Assembly (NCBI GenBank): GCA_963797475.1
Contig: CAWCPR010000001.1
Span: 2,604,001-2,668,000, forward strand
Direction: 5' to 3'
Length of the DNA stretch: 64,000 nt
Source: CAWCPR01 sp963797475
Lineage (GTDB): Bacteria; Chloroflexota; Anaerolineae; Anaerolineales; UBA4823
The translations under genes were made by a program, and so were the position numbers. This document shows positions 49,017 to 57,434 of the stretch, piece after piece. How positions within the stretch are numbered: position 1 is the first letter of the stretch; each line of letters opens with the position of its first letter. The notes under the pieces are model-generated. The model was not told the DNA's origin and searched no databases. It was given only the letters and a program-made list of their open reading frames with translations.

Positions 49017-49983
49017 CGGTTGGCTCCTCAAGGATCACGCCCTGGGCAGGCAACACCGCTGGCGTCGGCTCGCCGACCATAACCGCCAGGGCGTGCCGCT
49101 GTATGTTGATGTGCAGCGGCCCTTCACCTAACGCCGTTCCATCCGCCATCACCAGCATGGCGGGATGAGAATCAATATCAACTTTGCGCACGTGGTGGTG
49201 CTGGATGCGGGGGTCTTCCAACCCACCCGCGGCCACCTGAACAACGTTGCTCAGAAGGTCCAACTTGGATAGGTCGGCGAAGAGCAGCACATCCAGCAAA
49301 CCATCATTGTACGAGGCTGGAGAGCCAACCTGGAAATGTGGGCCGATGTAGGGCATATTGGAGACCAGCAATACGTGACACACGGTTTTGATCTTCCGCT
49401 TGCCATCCAGTATCAGGTGCATCTCGGCTGGCGGAGAAGCCACCAGCACCGCCAGGAAATCGCCAACCCGCGTCAGGTTACCGTGCTGGATATCATCGCC
49501 CGCCGGGTAGAGGGCTGAAAGCAGCCCCACCGAGCAAACCTCCAGGAAAGCCCGCTTTATTTCGCCGCATTCGGCCAGGCCCATGTCCACTTTGACGCGC
49601 TTTCCTGTGCGCAGGATGGCGATGGCAGCCGGGATATCCGCCGGAATCCCCAGGCTGAGAGCCACATTATTCTGCGTACCGGTGGGAATGATCCCCAGTG
49701 TGGCGGGCGTGCCAGCCAGGGCTCCAGCCATGACGTCGATGGTGCCGTCGCCCCCGCATACCACGAACATGCGGATCCCATCCTCGAGGGCGTCCTGGAC
49801 CATAGCCGGCAGATCGCAGCCCGGTTCGACCAAAAAGGCTTCCGGCACGAGTTTCCAGGCCTGCATCGCGCCAATCACATCCATGAGCTGCACAGGCAAC
49901 TCGCCGGCCGCCCCCGAACCGGGATTAAAGATCAGCTTGGCCCGCATAGGGCGTTTTTTTGTGGGGAGAGGTTTAGTATTCAT
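48979..49983 (-). CDS. Diacylglycerol kinase-like lipid kinase (YegS/DagK family)
   Basis: A 334-residue soluble kinase with the DAGK catalytic domain: LIFNPGSGAAGE (about 17-28), VVCGGDGTIDVMAGAL (about 73-88) with the GGDGT nucleotide motif, and LGIIPTGTQNNVALSLGIP (about 96-114). The C-terminal domain has the usual DGLLDVLLF phrase. It phosphorylates diacylglycerol or a related lipid. Its end overlaps the PAP2 phosphatase gene, so the pair could control a lipid-phosphate pool. Confidence 0.9.
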   Translation of the reverse strand: MNTKPLPTKKRPMRAKLIFNPGSGAAGELPVQLMDVIGAMQAWKLVPEAFLVEPGCDLPAMVQDALEDGIRMFVVCGGDGTIDVMAGALAGTPATLGIIPTGTQNNVALSLGIPADIPAAIAILRTGKRVKVDMGLAECGEIKRAFLEVCSVGLLSALYPAGDDIQHGNLTRVGDFLAVLVASPPAEMHLILDGKRKIKTVCHVLLVSNMPYIGPHFQVGSPASYNDGLLDVLLFADLSKLDLLSNVVQVAAGGLEDPRIQHHHVRKVDIDSHPAMLVMADGTALGEGPLHINIQRHALAVMVGEPTPAVLPAQGVILEEPTGEFTEQKEITRR

Positions 49984-50076
49984 ACCTTAGATAACCACCG
50001 AACTTGGCGAAGCGGCGTGTCCATTGCAAGCATGGGTGAGCGCAGATAGTGTTTGAGCACCCTAATTGGACTTGAC

Positions 50077-52683
50077 CTAAGCCATAGCATTCTCCGATCG
50101 AGAGTAGAAATACTTCTTGGTCAACTCGGTAGCCAGGACATACAGCGCCGTCAGCCCGAGCATTGTCAGCATGAGCGATGCGGGCAAGGGGACAAAACCA
50201 AACAGCGAGATGAACGGCAGGTACGGTATTAGGAGGGTAATCGCAATAAAGATCATTGTACTCGCCAGCAAAAGTGTGCCTGGGCGGCTGCGGAAGAAAA
50301 GATGGCGCGTTCGCACCACCAGGGCGATGACCAACTCTGTTATCAGGGACTCGATGAACCAGCCGGTGCGGAACTCCTCCGGGGAAGCGCGAAACAGAAA
50401 CAGCAACGTCCCGAAAGTCAGGAAATCGAAAATCGAACTAACCAGACCGAAGAGCACCATGTAGTTGCGGATGAACCTGGTGTTCCAGCGACGCGGCTTC
50501 TCCACCAATTCTGGGTCCACATTGTCGCCGGCGATTGTTACGGCGGGAATGTCGGAAAGGAAATTATTGAGCAGGATTTGCGGAGCAAGCAAGGGCAGAA
50601 ATGACAGGAGTACCGAAGCCCCAGCCATGCTAAACATGTTGCCGAAGTTGGCGCTGATGGTTGTGATGATGTATTTGAGCGTGTTGGAGAACGTAACGCG
50701 GCCTTCATCAATACCCTGCCGCAAGATGGACAAATCCTTCTTAAGTAAAACAAAGTCAGCCGCGTCTTTGGCCACATCCACTGCCGTGTCCACAGAGATG
50801 CCCACGTCCGCGGCGTGCAGGGCCGGCGCGTCGTTGATGCCATCTCCCATATAGCCAACCACGTGCCTGGTCTTTTTCAGCGCGAGGATGATGCGCTCTT
50901 TCTGGTTGGGATCCACTTCCGCGAAGAGGGTGGTGCGTTCGGCAAGGTGCCAGAGCGCCTCGTCACGCAGGTCGTTCAACTGGCTTCCGGTCAGCACGCC
51001 TTGGAGCGGAAGGCTCACCGCCTCCGCGACGTGGCGGGCTACTTTCTGGTTGTCGCCGGTGATGATCTTGAGCTGCACCCCTCGCTTAGCCAGATCGACA
51101 ATGACTTGTTGCACATCGGCCTTGGGTGGATCGAAGAAGAGCAAAAAGCCGGCGAAGGTGAGCTCGTTTTCATCGGTGTGCGAATAGGAATCAGGCCGCC
51201 CGTCTACCGTCTTCGTCGCCAGGCCGATTACACGGAAGCCTTTTTCGCTCCATTCGCTGTACCGCTGTTCAATCTCTGCCCGCTTTGTCGCGTCTAAGGG
51301 ATGGGCGCCATCCTCACATTGCACGCCGTTGCAGATGCTCAGAATGTTATCCAGCGCGCCCTTGGTGATGAGGGTACGCTCGCCCTGGGCATCGGCAACG
51401 ACCACACTCAGGCGCTTGCGCACGAAGTCGTAGGGGATTTCCTCCAATTTTTGCTCGGCGCTGATGTCCAGCCCAGCCTTCTGTGCGGCAGATTGAATCG
51501 CTTCATCCAACGGGTTGTTCAGCCCGGTCTGGTAGTGCGCGTTGAGATAAGCGTAGCGCAGAACGACTTCGGATGGTTGCCCTTGCATATCGAGCGCGCC
51601 GTCGAGACGAACGACGCCTTCGGTAAGTGTGCCAGTCTTGTCGGTGCAAAGCACGTCCATGCTGCCGAAGTTCTCGATGGAGGTCAGACGGCGTACGATC
51701 ACACCGCGCCTGGCCATCTGCTGTGCGCCGTGGGAGAGTGTGATGCTGATAATGGCAGGCAAGAGCTCGGGCGTCAGGCCTACCGCCAGTGCCAGCGTAA
51801 AGAGAAGCGAGTCTAAAAACGGCTTGGCGAGGAAGATGTTGACTGACAATACGATGACCACCATCACCAGCATGACCTGCGTGAGCAGGTTGCCGAAGTG
51901 GCGGATGCCGCGTTCAAACTCGGTCTCCGGCGGGCGTAGTCTCAGCCTTTCCGCCACCTGGCCGAATACCGTGGCCTTTCCCGTCTGCACAATCAGCACC
52001 TGTGCGGTTCCGCTACCAGCGCTGGTGCCCATGAAAACGCAATTAGTACGCTCCGCCAGGCTGGCATTTGCAGGGACAGTCCCCGGTTCCTTCTCTACCG
52101 GGAAGGTTTCTCCGGTAAGCACGGCCTGGTTGACAAAGAAGTCATTGGCTTCCAGCACGATGCCATCCGCTGGGATCAGGCTGCCCGCGGAGAGCACCAC
52201 CACATCGCCTGGCACTACTTGATCGGAGGGCAGCATCTGCGGCTGGCCGCCACGCAGCAAGCTGGATTTGATCGTGACTTGTGAGCGTAATTTCTCGACG
52301 GCGTTGCTGGCGGAGTATTCCTGCACAAAGCCAAGGATCGTGCTGCCAAGCACTATGGCAAGCACTATGCTGGCATCTACCCACTCCCCCACGATGCCGG
52401 AGACAATTGCGGCAAAGATGAGGATGAGAACGAGCGGGCTTTTGAATTGGCTCAACAAAAGGCGCAACGCGGTTGCTTGCTGCTGTGCTCTGATTGTGTT
52501 CAGCCCGAATTGCTTCAGACGCTGCTCAGCGTCTGAAGGTTGCAGACCGTTCCTGGAAGCGTGCAGTGTGGAGAGGAGTTGCTCGGGTGCGAGGCTCCAA
52601 TAAGCCCCTGGAGATGCCTGGGCGACTTTTTGCCCCGTTTTTTTGGGTGGTATGCTGGTAGTAAGAGTGGAGAGGAGTTTCAT
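50077..52683 (-). CDS. mgtA: Magnesium-translocating P-type ATPase, MgtA-like
   Basis: An 868-residue P-type ATPase with all core motifs: TGET (ahead of FPVEKEPG), phosphorylation site DKTGTLTEG, KGA in TKGALDNIL, and hinge MGDGINDAPAL. The C-terminal transmembrane part (NNFLSDIPAVTIAGDNVDPE) is typical of the P3B magnesium import group rather than calcium pumps. An inverted repeat and AT-rich promoter-like DNA occur upstream (52700-52830), but no magnesium riboswitch was recognised. Confidence 0.9.
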   Translation of the reverse strand: MKLLSTLTTSIPPKKTGQKVAQASPGAYWSLAPEQLLSTLHASRNGLQPSDAEQRLKQFGLNTIRAQQQATALRLLLSQFKSPLVLILIFAAIVSGIVGEWVDASIVLAIVLGSTILGFVQEYSASNAVEKLRSQVTIKSSLLRGGQPQMLPSDQVVPGDVVVLSAGSLIPADGIVLEANDFFVNQAVLTGETFPVEKEPGTVPANASLAERTNCVFMGTSAGSGTAQVLIVQTGKATVFGQVAERLRLRPPETEFERGIRHFGNLLTQVMLVMVVIVLSVNIFLAKPFLDSLLFTLALAVGLTPELLPAIISITLSHGAQQMARRGVIVRRLTSIENFGSMDVLCTDKTGTLTEGVVRLDGALDMQGQPSEVVLRYAYLNAHYQTGLNNPLDEAIQSAAQKAGLDISAEQKLEEIPYDFVRKRLSVVVADAQGERTLITKGALDNILSICNGVQCEDGAHPLDATKRAEIEQRYSEWSEKGFRVIGLATKTVDGRPDSYSHTDENELTFAGFLLFFDPPKADVQQVIVDLAKRGVQLKIITGDNQKVARHVAEAVSLPLQGVLTGSQLNDLRDEALWHLAERTTLFAEVDPNQKERIILALKKTRHVVGYMGDGINDAPALHAADVGISVDTAVDVAKDAADFVLLKKDLSILRQGIDEGRVTFSNTLKYIITTISANFGNMFSMAGASVLLSFLPLLAPQILLNNFLSDIPAVTIAGDNVDPELVEKPRRWNTRFIRNYMVLFGLVSSIFDFLTFGTLLFLFRASPEEFRTGWFIESLITELVIALVVRTRHLFFRSRPGTLLLASTMIFIAITLLIPYLPFISLFGFVPLPASLMLTMLGLTALYVLATELTKKYFYSRSENAMA

Positions 52684-52846
52684 GCAACTTCTCTGGGCGT
52701 AATATTGTTATTATATCGCTCGCTTGGGCGTCGGATGTTTCATGTTCAAGCTGCCCCCTGTTGTGGCTCGTTCACGAGCATTTAGGGATCCAGCACCCAT
52801 CCTAAAGATAATACTATACTACGTCTCACGCCTGTTGGCGCATCCT

Positions 52847-52883
52847 AAGGGCTGCATCCTGTCATTTCACGGCGGCAGCCCTT
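52847..52883. terminator. Hairpin downstream of GlsB copy
   Basis: AAGGGCTGC (52847-52855) pairs perfectly with GCAGCCCTT (52875-52883), between the GlsB gene stop (52901) and mgtA. There is no T-run. A transcript-end or attenuator stem is possible. Confidence 0.45.
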
Positions 52884-52900
52884 TGAATGTATGGCTTGAC

Positions 52901-53188
52901 TTATCTAAAAATTCTGCGTCTTCTACCACCACCCAACAGGCGCAGCCCAACGAGCAGCACTACTGCCCCACAGAGGGCGACCAGGATCAACTCAACGTTG
53001 ATCCCCGTCACTGATTGTTTGATATGTAAAAGATTGGTAGCAAGATAGCCTCCTAACAGCCCACCCAGCACGCCGACGACGATGTCGCCAATCAATCCAT
53101 AACCACCCTCTCTCATGACCTTTCCAGCTAGAAAGCCGGCGATCAAACCAACAACGATCCAGGAGATTAAATCCATTCCGATTGTCAT
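52901..53188 (-). CDS. GlsB/YeaQ/YmgE family stress membrane protein
   Basis: A 95-residue three-helix membrane protein: LISWIVVGLIAGFLAGKVMR, GGYGLIGDIVVGVLGGLLGG, ELILVALCGAVVLLVGLRLL, ending in a basic RRRRIFR tail. Very close to the copy at 53957-54229, so a recent duplication. AGAGG lies upstream of the ATG at 53188. Confidence 0.9.
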   Translation of the reverse strand: MTIGMDLISWIVVGLIAGFLAGKVMREGGYGLIGDIVVGVLGGLLGGYLATNLLHIKQSVTGINVELILVALCGAVVLLVGLRLLGGGRRRRIFR

Positions 53189-53272
53189 AATAAGCCTCTA
53201 TCTCTTATCGATCTGGTTTACTGGTCTACGATTATTAATCATGCACCGGGCTTGAGCGATCAAAAAAACATG

Positions 53273-53773
53273 TTAGCCGCTGCGAGTGGTGTGCGTCGTA
53301 CGCTCGTTTCCCGTACCTCCTGGCGTCTGCTCACGCGTCGATCGCGTGACCGAGAGCGCGCTGGGACGATCCGCAACGATCCGGGTCACGCGCACTATAC
53401 CCCAAAATAACAGTGCATAAACCGCCATGGCGATGAGTGTCGTCACTTCTAGAATCGTTTTACCGCTGCTCCAGGTGGACACCAAATCCGTGAACGGCTT
53501 GGCGAACAGCCCTGTAATTCCATAGATGAACCAGGCGAAGCCGCTCTCCGGATTGGCTGCAATCAACTTCAACATGAAGCGGAGCCCTAGCAAAACCTCC
53601 AGAATACCCAAAACGGTCCACATGATCCTTGTGATCTGGAACAAACCAAGCCGCCGTTCCGCCGCAACATCGCGGATCACCTGCTCGGTCGACGCGTAGC
53701 CTGGTTGTTGAGTGGTCACCGTTTCTTCCCGGCGATCCACAGCGACGTCATTGATCTGTTCATTCTCATACAT
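53273..53773 (-). CDS. YggT-like membrane protein
   Basis: A 166-residue protein with a polar N-terminus, then two main hydrophobic segments (ITRIMWTVLGILEVLLGLRF; LEVTTLIAMAVYALLFWGIV) and, between them, NPESGFAWFIYGITGLFAKP, the phrase order of YggT-related proteins. The tail is Thr/Arg-rich. ATG at 53773 has AGGAG upstream; the longer frame is rejected. It lies between two near-identical GlsB genes. Confidence 0.75.
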   Translation of the reverse strand: MYENEQINDVAVDRREETVTTQQPGYASTEQVIRDVAAERRLGLFQITRIMWTVLGILEVLLGLRFMLKLIAANPESGFAWFIYGITGLFAKPFTDLVSTWSSGKTILEVTTLIAMAVYALLFWGIVRVTRIVADRPSALSVTRSTREQTPGGTGNERTTHTTRSG

Positions 53774-53956
53774 ATTGTAGTCTCCTGTTTCTCCCCAAAT
53801 TTCGGGGGCCAATGGGACGTGCTTTTGGTGAGGAGTGGGCGGATGGAGAGGCGTTTCCCGACACCGGGAAGAGTTTAAACGCTTATCGGCATCTGTATCC
53901 GCCTCCCTCAACCCGCTGTTTATCGTCTCATATATGCGGGGGGGTATATCGTGGTC

Positions 53957-54229
53957 TTAGCGGAAAATGCCCCGTCTACCGCCGCTCAACAGGCGCAGTC
54001 CAACGAGCAGCACTACTGCCCCGCAGAATGCAACCAGGATTGACTCCAGATTGAACCCTGTCATGGCAGCACTTATATGCAGGACTGATGTAGCAATAAA
54101 GCCTCCCAACAGTCCACCAAGCACGCCGACAATGATGTCGCCAACCAAACCGTAGCCTCCCCCTGACATGACTTTTCCGGCTAACCAGCCGGCGATCAAA
54201 CCAACAACGATCCAGGTCAGTATTCCCAT
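53957..54229 (-). CDS. GlsB/YeaQ/YmgE family stress membrane protein
   Basis: A 90-residue three-helix membrane protein: LTWIVVGLIAGWLAGKVMSG, GGYGLVGDIIVGVLGGLLGG, ESILVAFCGAVVLLVGLRLL, basic end RRGIFR. TGGAG precedes the ATG. Transcription probably comes from island promoter copy c, through a CsbD remnant directly upstream. Confidence 0.9.
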   Translation of the reverse strand: MGILTWIVVGLIAGWLAGKVMSGGGYGLVGDIIVGVLGGLLGGFIATSVLHISAAMTGFNLESILVAFCGAVVLLVGLRLLSGGRRGIFR

Positions 54230-54242
54230 ATCAATTCTCCAT

Positions 54243-54335
54243 TTATCTTCGACTGTAATTCCGTTTCGCTTCTGCTAACCGCCGGTTGAATTCCTGTTCG
54301 GCGCGTTCGCGGGAGTAGCCATACTACTGTTAGGT
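54243..54335 (-). pseudogene. C-terminal CsbD remnant
   Basis: The minus strand encodes YGYSRERAEQEFNRRLAEAK then RNYSRR and a stop, matching the CsbD C-terminus (YGYTRQRAEEEFNRR). A TAG precedes it and the N-terminal two thirds are missing. It lies between promoter copy c and the GlsB gene, so an original CsbD-GlsB operon has lost CsbD. Confidence 0.8.
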
Positions 54336-54392
54336 AAGCTGCCCCATATTGCGCCGGCGCTCGGGACAGCGTAGTGCGCCGGATCTTCAAAC

Positions 54393-54530
54393 TGCTTCTC
54401 CTCCTACAAAACCATTAAAGGACTGGATGAGGCGGTGATGTGATCGAGAAGGAGGCACAATTCATTCTATAATCAAAGGCTCCAAGACACATCCACCAGT
54501 GAGGGGATATTTTGCTACACCAGTTGGGGG
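54393..54530 (-). repeat. 138-nt promoter-leader duplicate, copy 2
   Basis: Gap-free partner of 46823-46960, from CCCCCAACTGG to the AGGAGGAG motif. Below the motif the two copies diverge completely. Confidence 0.75.
54464..54530 (-). promoter_or_regulatory. Island promoter element, copy c
   Basis: Minus strand: CCCCCAACTGG (54520-54530), 22 nt, GGTGGATGT (54489-54497), 17 nt, TATAGAAT (54464-54471). Faces the CsbD remnant and GlsB gene. Confidence 0.8.
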
Positions 54531-54620
54531 AGATTAAAACAGATGGGAATGGATGGTCTATTATTTCTTCTCGATCAGGTCGGCTCAACGGCATAAGACA
54601 AATGCCTCTCCCACACACCT

Positions 54621-54705
54621 ATTTTGATGATTCTCTTTTCATCTTAATGCGTGGTGCGCGGAGATTGCGGCGAAGCCGCAACTCTCAAAGCGCCCAACAC
54701 TTTTC
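54621..54705 (-). repeat. Leader element, copy 3 of 3, with strong hairpin
   Basis: Minus strand begins AAAAGTGTTGGGCGC, contains TTGCGGC-TTC-GCCGCAA (54665-54681) and ends TCATCAAAATAGG. Unlike the other copies it is not followed by a recognisable gene. It directly follows the stop of the gene at 54706, where the hairpin may terminate transcription. Confidence 0.65.
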
Positions 54706-55221
54706 TTATTTGATCATTAAAAAACGCTGGAAGGGACCGGCATCAGGTTCCTGCACAGGAACGAATATACCTTCTGCTGTTAACAAATACTCAGTTCCTA
54801 TATCGGGTATGTCCCACCCCCGATTTATACAATATCCCTTTACTGTGTCTTCGCCGTCGATGCGTTTAAATGTTGCTAAGTCGTAGCGCTTACCATCCAA
54901 TTCATATCCCTGTTTTTTAATTTTCGTTACTTTCCAGATCTGCTCGGATACGGAAACAAAAACGGAAACGGACCCGGACAGGATAAGAGGCAAACGTTCC
55001 GAAAAATGGTTGGCTGGCATTGCTGTCGGCAGCGATGCCGTCGGTATCAATATTACTGGCATATCCTGCTGCGGTGTTGGGGGGGGTTCCTTCTGTGGGT
55101 TTAGCAACATAACACTCAAGCCACAGATCGCCAAGAGAATAATCGCAAGGAATATCACACCAAGGATTAAATCAGGCCTATTTTCAATTCTGGCAAATTT
55201 CGGTTCGTTCTCGCTTAACAT
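54706..55221 (-). CDS. Single-helix membrane protein of unknown function
   Basis: A 171-residue protein with a short cytoplasmic N-terminus, one membrane helix (LILGVIFLAIILLAICGLSV), a Pro-rich stalk (PQKEPPPTPQQDMP) and an extracytoplasmic domain (SEQIWKVTKIKKQGYELDGK then RYDLATFKRIDGEDTVKGYC). No family is recognised. It starts 13 nt after the stop of the YihY-like gene, so it may be the last gene of that operon. Confidence 0.65.
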   Translation of the reverse strand: MLSENEPKFARIENRPDLILGVIFLAIILLAICGLSVMLLNPQKEPPPTPQQDMPVILIPTASLPTAMPANHFSERLPLILSGSVSVFVSVSEQIWKVTKIKKQGYELDGKRYDLATFKRIDGEDTVKGYCINRGWDIPDIGTEYLLTAEGIFVPVQEPDAGPFQRFLMIK

Positions 55222-55234
55222 CGCTGCCTCCAGT

Positions 55235-56155
55235 TCAATTTTCAGATTTTTCCTGATGTGTTTGGCCTGACGCCTCTGGTTGCGGTTCTTTTATCCGGAA
55301 AAGAGAAACGCTCAAGTAAGCGCCAAAAAGGAAGATATGGCCGCTCAGATAGGCCCAGGCCAGGAAGGCGATAATGGCTGCCACGGAACCATAGACCAGG
55401 TTCGAGACGGAGATGTAGGTGGAAACAAAGAACAAAAAGGCTTTCTTGGCAAGCTCCCAGAGCAGGCCGGCCCCAATCGCGCCGGGTAAAATCTCGCGCC
55501 AGGTTGAAGCGCCATGTGGAAGCAGGATGTAGAGCACCATGAATAAGGCAATATCGAGCAAGATCGCCGCTATAAAACTAATAAAGACCCCAACCGGGAC
55601 GATTTGTTCGGGCAACCAGGTGCGAAGGTTGGCAGCCATACTGCTGGCAAACGAAGCCAGGAAGAGGGCCGGGCCAACGAAGGTCAGGACAAATAGGATT
55701 GCCAGGCCACGCCGCTTCCAAACAGGGCGACTTCGTTTGTTGCCCCAAATTTCATTCAGAGTTTGGGTAAGCGTGTAAAAAACTGTAGAGGCAGACCAGA
55801 TCAGACCAACTAAAGCGGCACTGGTAACGGGTCCGCGCGCACGGATGATTTCGTCAATATTTTGGCCCAACAACTGGCCCAAGGCTGGTGCAATAAACTC
55901 TAGCTTTTGTACGATGAGATGCTGGTCCATCGATGGGCCAATGTTGAAGCTGGCAATGGAAATGCTCAAGAGGGTGAGGGGAAATAGAGAGAAGAGGGCA
56001 AAGTAGGCAATCGCCGCAGCCGTAATCGCCGAGTCGGGCTTTAAGGCTTCTCTGGTTGCGCCCGCCAAAATCCCTAACCAGCCGTGTGTACGCTCATTAA
56101 GCCTTTGCGCGCTGCGGATGCTCTGCTGCCAAAGCTGTGTCAAATCTTTAGCCAT
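55235..56155 (-). CDS. YihY/BrkB family inner-membrane protein
   Basis: A 306-residue membrane protein with six helices. Family phrases include ITAAAIAYFALFSLFPLTLL, GLIWSASTVFYTLTQTLNEI, LPHGASTWREILPGAIGAGL and the final FLAWAYLSGHIFLFGAYLS. Function of the family is unsettled (formerly called RNase BN). ATG at 56155 overlaps the end of the upstream AI-2E gene by 8 nt; the longer frame is a shadow of that gene. Confidence 0.9.
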   Translation of the reverse strand: MAKDLTQLWQQSIRSAQRLNERTHGWLGILAGATREALKPDSAITAAAIAYFALFSLFPLTLLSISIASFNIGPSMDQHLIVQKLEFIAPALGQLLGQNIDEIIRARGPVTSAALVGLIWSASTVFYTLTQTLNEIWGNKRSRPVWKRRGLAILFVLTFVGPALFLASFASSMAANLRTWLPEQIVPVGVFISFIAAILLDIALFMVLYILLPHGASTWREILPGAIGAGLLWELAKKAFLFFVSTYISVSNLVYGSVAAIIAFLAWAYLSGHIFLFGAYLSVSLFRIKEPQPEASGQTHQEKSEN

Positions 56156-57434
56156 CTTGGGTGCGACCAAAGCGCTCTTCCTGCCCGGGCAGGGGCGTAA
56201 TGGGTAATAATAGCCCGGAAGCTTCAACCAGCGGGGTCGCGGCCGGCAGACCGGCGGCCGGCAGACCGGCTTGCAGAATGGGTTCAGCTTTCTCAATCAG
56301 ATGAGTGAGCCGCTCCATGCTGCTGGTCACCAAGGGTGGAGGCGGTTCATCCATCGCTTTTATTGCGGCCCACACCAGTGCTTGCCGCTCCTTGAGGTCT
56401 GAAACCTGGGCCGCAGCCCCTGAAACCACGCGGCGGCTGACCAGGCGGCTCCACAGGATTTGACATACAACGGACAAAGGTGGCGCTACGATGATGCCGA
56501 CCAGGCCAAAAGCGTCTGCCAGGGCAATGAGCAGAACTACGGTCAGAATGGGATTCTCCCATCTGCGGTTGAAAAGCCGTGGCTTGACCCATACTCCCAG
56601 GGCAATCAAGGCGACGAGCGCATAGAAAGCCGTAAACAGGCTGAGCTGCACACTGGTCAGCAGCCCCACCAAAAGCACTGGAATGACCGCCAAGACCACC
56701 CCAACCACGGGTATCAGGCATGCCAGCGCGCCCGCCAGCGCCAGGAGAGCGGGGTATGGGGACCCGAGCAGCCAGTAACCAAGGCCTAATAGCAGCCCGG
56801 CCAGGAGACTCTGGATTACCTCACCGCGTATGTAAGCGCCGATGTCGGGTTCGACTGTCCGCCAAATATCACGCGCCTGCTTGCGCTGGCCAGATGGAAG
56901 CAGCGAGAGCCAGAGTCGTTCAAAATGATTTTGATTGATGCTCCAATAGACGCTCAAGAACAGAATGATGAGGACGCCGCTCACGGCGCCGCCAAGGCCC
57001 TGAGTGAAGCCGAATATGGCCGGCAGCACGAGCTGGCCCTGGTCGCCGGTAACTGCTTCGAAGAGCTTACTCGGCGGTGGCAGCCGCACAACCAGCGCCT
57101 GTTGGAACGAGCTGCCCTGCAACCATATCGGCAGCCTCCACGCATCCTGCACCGACACAGTCTGGCCCAATTGTTGAATCTCATGGATCGCGGTCTCACC
57201 GGTCAGGAAGAGTAAGAAGCCGAAACTGCCCAGGGCTGCCAGGTACAGGAGAATCCAGGCCGCACGCACCACGAAGCCTCGCCCGACCAGGCGGTTAACC
57301 AATGGACGCAGCGCTGCCGCAAGCGTCAGCGAGATCAACACGTAAACGACAACAATACGGAACTGCCACAGCACCACCAGCGCCAGCAACGTGGTCATAA
57401 CCGCCGTACCGAACCCCACCAGTTGCTTCGTCAT
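56148..57434 (-). CDS. AI-2E family transporter, copy 1
   Basis: A 428-residue membrane protein with the AI-2E/TqsA layout: N-terminal helices, soluble insert, then the helix block (YIRGEVIQSLLAGLLLGLGY; ACLIPVVGVVLAVIPVLLVG) and an extended cytoplasmic tail of about 90 residues. The insert is more divergent than in copy 2. Family members export autoinducer-2 or act as ion antiporters. Overlaps both neighbours, so translation of the three genes is coupled. Confidence 0.85.
   Translation of the reverse strand: MTKQLVGFGTAVMTTLLALVVLWQFRIVVVYVLISLTLAAALRPLVNRLVGRGFVVRAAWILLYLAALGSFGFLLFLTGETAIHEIQQLGQTVSVQDAWRLPIWLQGSSFQQALVVRLPPPSKLFEAVTGDQGQLVLPAIFGFTQGLGGAVSGVLIILFLSVYWSINQNHFERLWLSLLPSGQRKQARDIWRTVEPDIGAYIRGEVIQSLLAGLLLGLGYWLLGSPYPALLALAGALACLIPVVGVVLAVIPVLLVGLLTSVQLSLFTAFYALVALIALGVWVKPRLFNRRWENPILTVVLLIALADAFGLVGIIVAPPLSVVCQILWSRLVSRRVVSGAAAQVSDLKERQALVWAAIKAMDEPPPPLVTSSMERLTHLIEKAEPILQAGLPAAGLPAATPLVEASGLLLPITPLPGQEERFGRTQDG

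Noticed and set aside
52684..52830. Magnesium riboswitch (M-box) or mgt leader upstream of mgtA
   Set aside because: No conserved M-box helices or leader peptide could be recognised by eye; only short inverted repeats and AT-rich promoter-like DNA are present.
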